NCBI GenBank assembly: GCA_024235935.1
Contig: JACKLL010000009.1
Location: 104,335 to 168,334, forward strand
Origin: Rhodoferax sp.
GTDB lineage: Bacteria; Pseudomonadota; Gammaproteobacteria; Burkholderiales; Burkholderiaceae_C
Length of the DNA: 64,000 nucleotides
Direction of reading: 5' to 3'
Below are positions 55,610 through 64,000 of this stretch, piece by piece. Numbering within the stretch: the first letter of the stretch is position 1; each line of letters starts with the position of its first letter. The translations under genes were made by a program, and so were the position numbers. The notes under the pieces were generated by a model. It was not told where the DNA came from and did not search any database. It saw nothing but the letters and a program-made list of their open reading frames with translations.

Positions 55610-56830
55610 TCACTCCACCGCCTCGGGCAGCACCTGCAGCCGGCGCAGCGGCGAGGCCCAGACCAGCCAGGCCTGCAATACGAAGCCGGCCATGGCCAGG
55701 ACCAGGCAGGCCGGCTCGCCCCAGGTGGCACCGACCAGGCCACCGAGCGCCGCGCCCAGCGGCCGTACGCCCCAGCCGCCGGTCACGAAGATGGCGCTGA
55801 CGCGGCTGAGCATGGCATGGGGCGTGACGGTCTGGCGCAACGTGGTCGAGCTGATGGTCCACAGGATCGGGCCGGCGCCGAACAGAAAAAACGCCAGTCC
55901 GGCGAGCAGGCCGGACGGCAGCAGCAGGGTGCTGACCATCGTGAACTGTGCCAGCACCGACACCAACGGGCCGAGCACGATGGTGTGGCCGAAGCTGATC
56001 GCGCCCATGATGCGGCGTGCCACCAGCGCGCCGACGATCATGCCGGCACCATAGGCCGCCAACGTGAAGCCGACGCCACGGGCGTCGAGCCCGAGCAGGC
56101 GCATGGCGTACGGCACGTAGGCCGCCTGCAAGATAAACCACGACATGTTCCATGCGACGCTGGTCGTGAAGACCGGTCGCAGCAGCGGATGGCGCCACAC
56201 CAGCAACGCGCCGTCGCGCAACTCCAGCAGCGCGTGGCGCGGGGCCGCCGGTGGCCGGGCCGGCTCGCGCAGGCGCAGCAGCAGTGTGATGGCGCAAACC
56301 GACAGCGCCGCCGCCAGCACGAAGGCCGCGGATGCGCCGGCCCAGGCCACCAGCGCACCGGCCAGCGCCGGCCCGCCGGCGAAAGCCACGCTGCGGGCCA
56401 GTTCGAGCCGGCCGTTGGCCTGTGCAAGCTGGCTGCGCGGCACCAGCGATGGAACCAGCGCCGGCGCCGCCACGCTGAATCCGACCGTGCCAACGGCACC
56501 GAGGAAGCCCAGCAGCGCCAGCATGGTGAGCGACAGGCCGCCAGCGAGCAGCACTGCGAGCAGGCCCAGGAACGCCAGCAGGCGCAAGCTCTCGGCCCAC
56601 ACCAGCAGGCGCAGCCGCGAGGTCCGGTCGGCCCACAACCCGAGCGGGATCGACAGCAGCAGGAACGGCAGCGTCTGCGCCGTGCCCAGCAGGCCCACCT
56701 CGCCAGGGCCGGCACCCAGCGCCAGCACCGCCACGATCGGCGTTGCCGCCAGGCTCAGCTGCTCGGCCGACTGCGCCGCCAGGTTGGACCAGGCCAGGCC
56801 GTTGAAGGAGCGGGGCAGAGGCGAGGGCAT
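55610..56830 (-). CDS. Major facilitator superfamily transporter
   Basis: A 406-residue MFS protein with about 12 hydrophobic segments and the loop 2-3 motif GLWADRTSRLRLL (GxxxDRxxRR-like). It resembles enterobactin-exporter/multidrug types with an EntS-like topology. Convergent with the SMP-30 gene (95 bp apart), so it is not part of that operon. Substrate unknown. Confidence 0.85.
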   Translation of the reverse strand: MPSPLPRSFNGLAWSNLAAQSAEQLSLAATPIVAVLALGAGPGEVGLLGTAQTLPFLLLSIPLGLWADRTSRLRLLVWAESLRLLAFLGLLAVLLAGGLSLTMLALLGFLGAVGTVGFSVAAPALVPSLVPRSQLAQANGRLELARSVAFAGGPALAGALVAWAGASAAFVLAAALSVCAITLLLRLREPARPPAAPRHALLELRDGALLVWRHPLLRPVFTTSVAWNMSWFILQAAYVPYAMRLLGLDARGVGFTLAAYGAGMIVGALVARRIMGAISFGHTIVLGPLVSVLAQFTMVSTLLLPSGLLAGLAFFLFGAGPILWTISSTTLRQTVTPHAMLSRVSAIFVTGGWGVRPLGAALGGLVGATWGEPACLVLAMAGFVLQAWLVWASPLRRLQVLPEAVE

Positions 56831-56953
56831 GGGCGGATGTTGCGGCGTGGGAACAGGCGCCGATCATGGCCGATATGCCGCCCGGGAGTGGTCGTTTGCG
56901 GACATTCGATGGCGGTAGTTGCCTGCGCGTCGTCAGCGGCGTGGGTACCACCG

Positions 56954-57895
56954 TCAGAGCCGGTGGCGGCCCTTGCCAGCCGGGGACAGGCCGCCCCTGG
57001 CAAACACGTAGATCCCGGCGATCACCAGTGCCGTCCCGAACGCCACCCATACGGTGAAGGGTTCGCCCAGCAGCAGGGCCCCCAGCGCGATCGTCGCCAT
57101 GGGGCCGACCATTCCCGCCTGTGATGCCAGGCTGGCACCGACGCGCTCGATGGCCATCATCACCAGCAGTACCGGCATCACGGTGCAGGCGCTGGCGTTG
57201 AGGACCGAGAGCCAGATCACCTCGGGCGCGACCGCGGCGGCGCTCAGCGGGCGCAGCAGCAGAAACTGCCCGATGCACAACACACAGGCCACGGAGCTGG
57301 CCAGCCCGACCAGCCGCATCGCGCCCAGCCGGCGCACCAGCTCGCCGCTATAGACCAGGTACACCGCGTAACTCAGCGTGCTGCCAAAAACAAGCAACGC
57401 GCCCTGCGCAGCATCGGCGCCTTGTGCGGACAGCTCCATGCCGAACACCAGCAAGACACCGCCGTAACTGATTGCCATGCCGAACATCTGCAGCGGCCGC
57501 ACACGGCGCTGGTACAACCACCAGCCCAGCGCCATCACGAAGGTCGGGTTCAGGTACAGGATCAGGCGCTCCAGCGACGCGCTGATGTAGGCCAGGCCCA
57601 GAAAATCCAGAAAACTCGCCAGGTAGTAGCCGGTGAACCCGAGGCCGGCGACACCGAGCCAGTCCTTGCCGGTCAGGGCCGGCTTACCGCGGCCGGCCCA
57701 CCATGCCATGGCCACGAACAGCGGCAACGCAAACAACATGCGGTACATGATCAGCGTCACCGCATCGACGCCGTAGCGATAGGCCAGCTTGACGATGATG
57801 GCCTTGCCGCTGAAACCGATGGCGCCGACCAGCGCCAGCATCAGGCCAGGCCAGGCGGGGGAGGGGCTGGAGGTGGGGTCGTGGATCGTACGCAT
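56954..57895 (-). CDS. DMT (EamA) family transporter
   Basis: A 313-residue membrane protein with ten predicted helices in two EamA repeats (MLALVGAIGFSGKAIIVKLAYRYG and the second repeat around ALLVFGSTLSYAVYLVYSGEL). The start at 57895 (MRTIHDPTSS) follows from the family N-terminus. It is 123 bp upstream of the MFS gene on the same strand. Substrate unknown; EamA proteins export metabolites or amino acids. Confidence 0.85.
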   Translation of the reverse strand: MRTIHDPTSSPSPAWPGLMLALVGAIGFSGKAIIVKLAYRYGVDAVTLIMYRMLFALPLFVAMAWWAGRGKPALTGKDWLGVAGLGFTGYYLASFLDFLGLAYISASLERLILYLNPTFVMALGWWLYQRRVRPLQMFGMAISYGGVLLVFGMELSAQGADAAQGALLVFGSTLSYAVYLVYSGELVRRLGAMRLVGLASSVACVLCIGQFLLLRPLSAAAVAPEVIWLSVLNASACTVMPVLLVMMAIERVGASLASQAGMVGPMATIALGALLLGEPFTVWVAFGTALVIAGIYVFARGGLSPAGKGRHRL

Positions 57896-58055
57896 GATGG
57901 AGCGGAAAAGGGGCCAGGTTGACCTGCCCCCTACCGGCGTACCACCGCATTGGAGGAAGTCCGGGGTTGCAAGGTGTTGTACGCCCACCGCAGCCGGCCT
58001 AGCCGCTGTGCCGGCCGCAGATCCATACCGGACCCTCGTGTGGCTCGTGTGTGGC

Positions 58056-58400
58056 TCAAAGCTTGACCGCCGTGCCGCTCACGGCAACCATCATCATGCC
58101 GTTCGCTTCACCCAGCACTTCATAGTCGAAGTCGATGCCGATCACGCCATTGGCACCCATCTCGCGCGCCGACGCGACGAGGTCGTCCATGGCTGCATCG
58201 CGCGCGCCGGAGAGCGCACGTTCATAACCACCGGCTCGGCCGCCCACCACGTCGCGCACCGACGCAAACATGTCGCGAAAGATATTGGCGCCGATGATGG
58301 CCTCGCCGTGCACGATTCCGAGGTACTGCGACCGTTCCACGCCCTCGGGCAAGGTGGTGCTGAGGAAAAATCCGTCCGTGCTTTTGGAAAACCAACCCAT
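58056..58400 (-). CDS. YbjQ/UPF0145-family protein
   Basis: A 114-residue cytoplasmic protein. The family pattern is FFLSTTLPEGVERSQYLGIVHGEAIIGANIFRDMF, then GANGVIGIDFDYEVLG and a C-terminal MMMVAVSGTAVKL. The family forms pentamers and is annotated as a heavy-metal-binding domain, with no proven function. The ATG at 58400 is the first fitting start (MGWFSKST). Single gene. Confidence 0.85.
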   Translation of the reverse strand: MGWFSKSTDGFFLSTTLPEGVERSQYLGIVHGEAIIGANIFRDMFASVRDVVGGRAGGYERALSGARDAAMDDLVASAREMGANGVIGIDFDYEVLGEANGMMMVAVSGTAVKL

Positions 58401-58626
58401 GTGAACACTCCCGCTGACGCACCGCCGATTGGGTGCCCAGGCATCGTACCGCGCGCCACACACCCAACAATAACCACCATGCCCGGCTATCAGGTCCGGC
58501 CCGAGCGGTCTTGACGTCGTGCGCCGCCGCACCAGGTTCCGCGTCGTCCAGCGCATGGAGGGCAAGGCTTTGCTTCGGTGCCGATGTGAAGCACGTCAAC
58601 CCGAATTGAACTGCCCTTGACCTGCC

Positions 58627-59376
58627 TCACATCTGGCTCATCCCGCCGTCGGCAATGATTTCGGTGCCGACGATGAATCCCGATTCCTTCGACACCATGT
58701 GCAGCACCGTGGCGGCGATTTCATCGGGAGTGCCGAAACGCCCCAGCGGTATCTGCGCCTGAACGCTGGTGGCCATCGCCTGCTGCTGGGCCGGCGTCAT
58801 GCCCAGCTTGCCGTACAGCGGCGTGCTCACCGGGCCGGGGCTGAGCACATTCACGCGCACGCCCTGGGGCAGCAACTCGGCCGACAGGGTTTTTGCCAGT
58901 GAAATCAGCGCGGCCTTGCTGGCGGCGTACACGCTGGAATTGGGCATGCCGATGTGCGCATTGATCGAGCCATTGAGCACGATCGAGCCGCCACGCGTCA
59001 TCAGCGCGGCCAGGCGCTGGATCAGGAAGTAGGGGCCTTTGACATTGGTGTCGAAGCTGCTGTCCCACAGGGCTTCGTCGATCTGCGCCAGCGGGCCGAA
59101 TTTGGCCACGCCGGCGTTGACGAAGACGCCGTCGATCACGCCCATCTGCGCCTGCAGCTCGGCGACCAGCGCGGTCTGGGCCGCCACGTCGCCGGCTTCG
59201 CTGACCAGCGCCAACGCATCGGGCCCGAGTTCGGCCTTGACGCGGGCCAGGCCCCCCAGATCTCGACCGGTGATCGCCACACGGGCGCCCTCGCGGGCGA
59301 AGGCGATGGCGGCAGCTGCGCCGATGCCGCTGCTGCCACCGGTGACCAGAATGTTCTTTCCTTCGAAGCGGTTCAT
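58627..59376 (-). CDS. Short-chain dehydrogenase/reductase
   Basis: A 249-residue classical SDR. The cofactor motif is TGGSSGIG (residues 12-19), the structural NAG is VNAGVAKFG, the catalytic Ser is in NGSINAH and the Tyr/Lys pair in YAASKAAL. TGRDLGGL after beta-2 suggests NADP preference. It faces the truncated LysR gene over 136 bp, so that protein was probably its regulator. Substrate unknown. Confidence 0.88.
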   Translation of the reverse strand: MNRFEGKNILVTGGSSGIGAAAAIAFAREGARVAITGRDLGGLARVKAELGPDALALVSEAGDVAAQTALVAELQAQMGVIDGVFVNAGVAKFGPLAQIDEALWDSSFDTNVKGPYFLIQRLAALMTRGGSIVLNGSINAHIGMPNSSVYAASKAALISLAKTLSAELLPQGVRVNVLSPGPVSTPLYGKLGMTPAQQQAMATSVQAQIPLGRFGTPDEIAATVLHMVSKESGFIVGTEIIADGGMSQM

Positions 59377-59512
59377 GATGGTTCCTTCCGTTGTTTCGTT
59401 GATGTCTTGCCGGGTCTTTCAACCCGTTTCCAGGGCTGATGGAGCAAGTGTCTGGCGAAGGAAGGCGCTACAGACGCCATAATCTCGATGAACTCATGCG
59501 AAACGCTCGAAC

Positions 59513-60213
59513 ATGTTGAGCCTGGACGATCTGCAACTATTGGATGCGGTGCGTGCCACCGGCAGCCTGTCGCGCGCGGCCGAGCGGCTGGGCAAGGCTG
59601 CCTCCACCGTGTCGTACGCTGCGCGCCAACTCGAAGACCGGCTCGATGCACTGCTGTTCGATCGTGCCGGCTACCGCATCGCGCTGACGCCGGCCGGTCT
59701 GCTGCTGGTCGAACAGGGCGCGCAGCTGCACGCACAGGCGCAGCGACTCACCGAGCGGGTCAAGCAGGTCGCCCATGGCTGGGAGTCCGAGCTGCGCATC
59801 GCCACCGACGAGCTGGCGAACATCGAGGCGCTGCTGCCGCTGGTGACCGACTTCGACGCGCTGGCCAGCGGCGTGCGCCTGCGTTTTGCCCACGAGGTGC
59901 TGGGCGGTACCTGGGAGGCGCTGCTGGACCAGCGCGCCGACCTGGTGGTGGCGGCCACCAACGAGCCGCCGGCGATGGCGCATCTGCAGTGGTTTGAGTT
60001 GACGCAGCTGCAATGGGTGTTTGCGGTGTCACCGCGGCACCCGCTGGCACGCGAGACGCAGCCGCTGTCGATGGAGGCGATTGCCGCGCACCGCGCGGTG
60101 GTGGTGGCCGATACCTCACGTCTGGCCATCGCCCGCAGCTACGGCGTGCAGATGCACCAGGAGCGGCTGGCCATGCCGAGCATGCGGGCCAAGATTGCGG
60201 CCCAGGTGGCGGG
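59513..60213 (+). pseudogene. LysR-family regulator truncated by IS91
   Basis: The first ~234 codons of a LysR protein: HTH (LSLDDLQLLDAVRATGSLSRAAERLGKAASTVSYA) and most of the effector domain up to RAKIAAQVAGG. It then runs into the oriIS end of the IS91-family element at 60214; the frame continues for another ~138 codons of element sequence. About 60 residues of the native C-terminus are missing, and I do not find them beyond the element. The gene is divergent to the SDR gene. Confidence 0.88.
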
Positions 60214-62100
60214 GGGAATAGGATTTTCAAACGCCATAGGACGCCCCAAGAATGGGCCTGAAAAAGCTCCCGACCGAGCCCGCAGAGGGCCAAAGTACGC
60301 AAGTCTGGGCGGATTCAGCGCGCAGTCCGGGCGTCTGCAGGCTCGGGGCTGGCGAGTTGGCAGGTCTTTGAACGTTTACGGCGCGCAGGATTGGCCCGGT
60401 CTCAGGGTTGACCCTGATGTTGGCCATGGTTTGCCGACACAGCGCGCAGCGCCACCGGGGGCTACAGGGTACCCGCAGCCCGCAGCGATAGGTATCCGAC
60501 AGCGCAAGCGGCTCAAGCAGCGAAGTGCAGCCCCGCCTCGCGCACCCGACCCTTGGGCGGCGGCTGCGGATCCAACCCCAGGTGCGCAAGGATCTTCTCG
60601 ATCACCGGCCGCTCCAGGATGGCGGCGATGATCCTCAGTTCCCCGGCGCCGCAGTTCGGGCAGCGCTGCAGGTCGATGTCGAACACGCGCTTGAGCAGCC
60701 GTGCCCAGCTGATGCGTGCGGGCCGGGCTTGGACGGTCTCGGCCTCGCACTGGACGCCGGATGCGGCAACGCCTGGCACTCCCTCATCCTTGGGCGGCCC
60801 CTGCGGCACCACCAGCGAGCGCTGCTTGGCATTCGGGGCGAGTACACCATGGAAGCGGATCAGGTGCAGCCTGGGCCGTGGCACCAGCGCCGCCAGCCGC
60901 TGCAGGAACTCCAGCGGGCTCATCACCAGGTGCGTGGTGCCGTCGCGCCAGGGTGTCTTGAGCTTGAGTTCCACCTGGCCGGCGGCGTTGAGCTGCACTC
61001 TCTCGTCTGCCAGCGCCGGCCGGGTGATGTAACGGCACAGCTGCTCCAGCCGCTTGCGCTCGTGCGCTTGCACCCGCACGGCAGCGTGCAGGCTGAAGCC
61101 GTCGATGTCGGAACACAGAAGCTCGCGCGCCAGACCAAAGCGCGCCATCGCGCCGCGCAGCGTCAAGACCTTCTGCCCGGCGCGCGGCCCGAAGGCGATG
61201 CGGTAAGTGATGGCTGCCACCTGCAGTGGCCGCAGGGTGCGCGCTTCGTCCCCGTCGGCGTCCGGCTCGGCCAGCCAGGTCTGCCCCATCTCCTCGACCA
61301 GCACGCCCCGGCGCGTGAGCATCTTCATCAGCCGGGCGATGACCGTGTGCAGCAGCGCGTGCAGTTCGTCGTCTGTGGGCGCACCGGCTTGGACGAACAC
61401 CGGCACACCATCGGCACCGCACCGGTACACCCCGTCCAGCACCAGGCAGTGCAGGTGGATGTTGAGGTTGGCGGCAGAGCCAAAACGCTGGATCAGCGTG
61501 ACGGCGCCGCCCTGGCCCTCTTCGCCTTTGAGTCCAACGCCATCCAGCAGATGGCGCGTGACCACGCGCTGCACCACCTGCAGCACCGGCGTGACCAGCT
61601 CGGGCTGCGCGGCCAGCAGCAAACGCAGCGGGATCGGCAGCGAGAGCACCCACTGGCGCACTGGCACATGCGGGATGACGTGATCCACCAGGTGGGCGGC
61701 GGTCTGCGACATGCGCCGGGCACCACATGAGGGGCAGAACCCGCGCCGTTTGCAGCTGAAGGCCAGCAGCTTGTCGTGGCCGCAGTCGCCGCAGCGCAGC
61801 CGCAGGAAGCCGTGCGCCAGGATGCCGCATTCCAGGAAGGCGTCGAACTCGTCACGGACGAATTGCGGCAGCCTGGCACCTGCGGCCTCTTCGGACTGGG
61901 CGAAGAAACTCTGAGCATGCTGCTGCACCAGCCGGTACAGCGTGGTCTGCTCGGGCCGGTGGCGCTCGTAGTGGACCGGGGCGCCATCGCAATGCGCCCT
62001 CCCGGTGTGGTGAGCGTTGGTTTGCACGCGCTGGGCATGGAGAATCTGGGGTGGTGCAGCTTCTCAGGGCGCGCGGGCCAACGCATCCGCCTTTGGGGGG
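60214..62100 (-). mobile_element. IS91-family element, full copy (right end approximate)
   Basis: The left boundary is set by the start of identity with the truncated copy (46182), and is the oriIS-like end (GGCGTTTGAAAATCCTATTC on the minus strand). The right (terIS) end is not resolved; 62100 is an estimate. IS91 elements move by rolling-circle replication, have no long inverted repeats and make no target duplication, so boundaries cannot be read from flanks. Confidence 0.8.
60513..62027 (-). CDS. IS91-family transposase
   Basis: A 504-residue rolling-circle (HUH) transposase. The N-terminal zinc finger region is RCGDCGHDKLLAFSCKRRGF followed by CPSCGARRM. The metal-binding HUH motif is NIHLHCLVLDG (His-Leu-His). 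A candidate nucleophile is Tyr333 in QLCRYITRP; only one Tyr is present there, as in ISCR transposases rather than IS91 itself. A C-terminal zinc ribbon CPNCGAGELRI closes the protein. The reading frame is intact, so the element may be active. Confidence 0.92.
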   Translation of the reverse strand: MQTNAHHTGRAHCDGAPVHYERHRPEQTTLYRLVQQHAQSFFAQSEEAAGARLPQFVRDEFDAFLECGILAHGFLRLRCGDCGHDKLLAFSCKRRGFCPSCGARRMSQTAAHLVDHVIPHVPVRQWVLSLPIPLRLLLAAQPELVTPVLQVVQRVVTRHLLDGVGLKGEEGQGGAVTLIQRFGSAANLNIHLHCLVLDGVYRCGADGVPVFVQAGAPTDDELHALLHTVIARLMKMLTRRGVLVEEMGQTWLAEPDADGDEARTLRPLQVAAITYRIAFGPRAGQKVLTLRGAMARFGLARELLCSDIDGFSLHAAVRVQAHERKRLEQLCRYITRPALADERVQLNAAGQVELKLKTPWRDGTTHLVMSPLEFLQRLAALVPRPRLHLIRFHGVLAPNAKQRSLVVPQGPPKDEGVPGVAASGVQCEAETVQARPARISWARLLKRVFDIDLQRCPNCGAGELRIIAAILERPVIEKILAHLGLDPQPPPKGRVREAGLHFAA

Positions 62101-62293
62101 ATCACCAACTCCCGGTGCCACGGCGATGGCCCCGCAGCGGCGCAGCACCTTGCCCGGGAGCGCCGCCGCCGGCCATGCGGTAGCAACTACTGCGCGATGG
62201 CATACACGGCACGATCTATCCATCGATCCGGGTCGGCGCTTTCCACGCCCGCGCAAAGCCGTCGACTGATCAAAAGGACCGAAAGCGCTTATC
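62028..62293. other. Gene-free interval between IS91 and IS1111-type elements
   Basis: No gene is recognisable here. It should contain the terIS end of the IS91 element. A minus-strand stretch ending LVIPPKADALARAP faintly resembles the interior of IS5-type transposases, but no frame is long enough to be convincing. Confidence 0.4.
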
Positions 62294-62571
62294 CATACAT
62301 GGTCGCCCCCTTTTGTCCAGGGTCGCAATTGGTGTCAGTGAGCAGGAAGAGGTTGCAGCCATACATTCGGACTTTTGCGAGGCCTCAATCGACCTCTGTC
62401 CCTGATGGAATTTGCTGGTTGATTCCCCATCACGGCCAATGGCCTCAAGGGCCGGTGGATAAGTCGGGTTTGATCAATCACGGTCTGACCTGTCTCGCCA
62501 TCACTTCATGTTTGCCTGAGCAATCGGTAGAACTCCTCGTTTGGATGTGTATTGGTTACGACGCGCTGAAG

Positions 62572-62634
62572 GGTTATCCACAGGCGGCCGGAAGCGCGCC
62601 TCTCACGCTGGCTGCCGGACGCCTGTGGGTAACC
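62572..62634. repeat. 15-bp inverted repeat over the IS1111 transposase stop codon
   Basis: GGTTATCCACAGGCG (62572-62586) and CGCCTGTGGGTAACC (62620-62634) match at 14 of 15 positions with a 33-nt spacer that contains the transposase stop (62603). In RNA it would form a stable hairpin at the start of the non-coding region. Confidence 0.75.
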
Positions 62635-63670
62635 CGTGCTCGCCCTTGCGCGGTTGATGGAGGCTTTCGAAATGCCTGCCATGAGCCAAGATTGCCCAAG
62701 CGATACGTGCGTTCTTGTTGGCTACTGCCACCGTCGCGACGTTGTCGTGTCGTCGCGCAAGCAGCTTCTTGATCCAATGGCTCTGATTGTCATTCTTGCG
62801 CTCGGCATGCTTGACTACCGCCCGAGCACCGTGGACAAGAAGGCTGCGCAGGTAGCAGTCTCCGCGCTTACTGATTCCGCCGAGCGATTCCTTTCCGCCA
62901 CTTGAGTGCTGACGTGGCACCAAACCAAGCCATGCGGCCATCTGCCTCGCATTCGTGAATGCCCGGGCATCTCCCACTGTCGCGGCCAGTGCACTGGCTG
63001 TAATCGGGCCAATGCCGGGAATTTCAGTCAAGCGTTGCACGGCTTCGTCCTCGCAGTTCAACCGCTTGATCTCCCGCTCCAGTTCCCCTACCTGGCGGTC
63101 GAGCACTTGGAAGTGTTCCCACAGCCGATGGACCAAAGCGCGCATGGCTCCGGGCAGCTCGTTCTCCGCGTCTTCGAGGATGTCGGGAAGATGGGTAGGC
63201 AGTTGGCGGATCCCCTGTGGCATCACAATGCCGAACTCGCCCAGGAGACCTCGAATTTGGTTGACCTGGGCGGTGCGCGCTTTGACAAACCCCTGGCGCG
63301 CGCGATGAATCGACAGCACCGCCTGCTGGGCCGGTGTCTTCAGCGCGACGAAGCGCATGTTCGGCCGACTCACCGCCTCGCAGATCGCTTCGGCGTCACG
63401 CGCGTCGTTCTTGTTCGTCTTGACATAAGGCTTCACGAATTGCGGCGCCATGAGCTTCACGTCGTGACCGAGGCCGAGCAGCCGTCGCCCCCAGTAGTGC
63501 GCCGATGCGCAAGCCTCCATGCCGACCCGACACGACTGCAGATTGGCAAAAAACGAAAGCACCTGATTGCGCTTGAGTTGCTTCTTCAGAACAACATTTC
63601 CGCGCCTGTCCACGCCGTGAACCTGGAAGACGTTCTTAGCCAAGTCCAGACCAATCGTTGTAATTTCCAT
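62603..63670 (-). CDS. IS110-family (IS1111) transposase
   Basis: A 355-residue DEDD/Ser recombinase. The RuvC-like N-terminus has TIGLDLAKNVFQVHG (first Asp) and KTNKNDARDAEAI; the C-terminal transposase_20 domain has IPGIGPITASALAATVG and HSSGGKESLGGISKRGDCYLR with the catalytic Ser region. The ATG at 63670 is the family start; a longer frame to 63790 would be non-native. Frame intact. Confidence 0.92.
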   Translation of the reverse strand: MEITTIGLDLAKNVFQVHGVDRRGNVVLKKQLKRNQVLSFFANLQSCRVGMEACASAHYWGRRLLGLGHDVKLMAPQFVKPYVKTNKNDARDAEAICEAVSRPNMRFVALKTPAQQAVLSIHRARQGFVKARTAQVNQIRGLLGEFGIVMPQGIRQLPTHLPDILEDAENELPGAMRALVHRLWEHFQVLDRQVGELEREIKRLNCEDEAVQRLTEIPGIGPITASALAATVGDARAFTNARQMAAWLGLVPRQHSSGGKESLGGISKRGDCYLRSLLVHGARAVVKHAERKNDNQSHWIKKLLARRHDNVATVAVANKNARIAWAILAHGRHFESLHQPRKGEHGLPTGVRQPA

Positions 63671-63854
63671 TTCGGTTGCTCCTTTCCAGTCCAGAGGTTG
63701 ATTCGGATCTCCAGCGTGGCATCTCGATGCCGCCTTTGGGAAGGGGGCGACCATCCCATTACGGCCGCGCGATCGGCGCATCTCACGCAAGACTCGCGCG
63801 GCGGTGGGTAAGCCGCCTGGCTCGACAACGGCAGAAGTCGCTGTCAGCCGTCAG

Positions 63855-64000
63855 CATACATGGACGCCCCTTTTGCCAAGCACTCATTCGATGACGGCGA
63901 GAAGGTAAAGATTGCGTGCATACATCCGGTCTTTCGTGCGGCAATTGCCGCTGACCCTGATGGGATTCGCCGGCCGGTTCCTGATCAGTGCTTCGAGCTG
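63855..64000. repeat. Diverged copy of the IS1111 downstream region at the window edge
   Basis: Beginning CATACATGGACGCCCC, this segment aligns over about 135 bp with 62294-62430 (CATACATGGTCGCCCC) at roughly two-thirds identity by eye, including a second CATACAT (63919; 62360) and CCCTGATGG. It is probably the terminal non-coding part of a second, related IS1111-type element whose transposase lies beyond the window. Confidence 0.65.

Larger units (their letters stand above)
62294..63854 (-). mobile_element. IS110-family element, IS1111 subgroup (boundaries inferred)
   Basis: The element has one transposase gene and about 300 bp of downstream non-coding DNA (62294-62602), where IS1111-type elements encode their bridge RNA. 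The boundaries are inferred from a ~135-bp segment beginning CATACATGG at 62294 that recurs, diverged, from 63855, a period of 1,561 bp. That is a plausible length for the element. Candidate subterminal repeats are GGTTATCCACAGGCGGC (62572) and, reversed, GGCTTACCCACCGCCGC near 63800. Confidence 0.7.

Noticed and set aside
62100..62200. Minus-strand VIPPKADAL resembling the interior of IS5-type transposases
   Set aside because: Only about a dozen residues resemble it, no continuous frame or partner motif is present.
62574..62582. TTATCCACA, a perfect DnaA-box match
   Set aside because: It is a single copy and part of the inverted repeat at the end of an insertion sequence; no origin features surround it.

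Overview
The window is high-GC bacterial DNA, most likely from a betaproteobacterium of the order Burkholderiales, and probably from the Bordetella/Achromobacter side (Alcaligenaceae). The reasons are the gene neighbourhoods (pilS-pilR-ampD, nrdA-nrdB next to a lysine/alanine-rich H1-like histone, accB-accC-prmA-DUF3426, ffh beside a CcsA-like gene) and three Bug-type periplasmic binding proteins. No rRNA, tRNA or CRISPR array was seen. The genus is an inference.

Positions 1-26835 are core chromosome: an RNase II/R-type enzyme (cut by the left edge), a YqiA-like esterase, rodA, a 3-hydroxyisobutyrate-dehydrogenase-like reductase, tldD, aroG behind a Phe-rich leader peptide and terminator, mpl, an unknown nucleotidyltransferase-like protein, a TlpA-like thioredoxin, accBC, prmA, a DUF3426 membrane protein, a PfkB sugar/nucleoside kinase, the H1-like histone, nrdB and nrdA behind two NrdR-like boxes, ampD, pilR, pilS, a small zinc-finger membrane protein, a CcsA/HemX-like protein and ffh.

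Positions 26992-41430 mix catabolic and housekeeping genes: an enolase-superfamily dehydratase with an NAD-dependent epimerase, miaB with a secreted protein, a SulP transporter with STAS domain, then a minus-strand cluster (fumarylacetoacetase-family hydrolase, two Bug proteins, 2Fe-2S and molybdopterin subunits of a hydroxylase, and a ModA-like protein without signal peptide) facing a divergent GntR regulator. An EAL-domain phosphodiesterase ends this part.

Positions 41490-50260 are accessory and decayed: a vapBC pair and replication genes of an integrative element (AlpA-like regulator, CHC2 zinc-finger protein, TOPRIM/DUF927 helicase) with TGTCCCC repeats, a truncated IS91-family copy fused to the first 129 codons of katG, and a DMT transporter gene split by an IS630-family element that left a clean TA duplication.

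Positions 50273-60213 hold a LysR-Bug-sulfatase-cytochrome b561-SMP30 cluster (probably uptake and hydrolysis of a sulfate ester), an MFS exporter, a DMT transporter, a YbjQ-family protein, and an SDR with a divergent LysR gene that is truncated by a full IS91-family copy. The two IS91 copies share about 1.2 kb in direct orientation, 14,032 bp apart. The window closes with an IS1111-type IS110 element whose downstream non-coding segment recurs, diverged, at the right edge, suggesting a second related element beyond the window.
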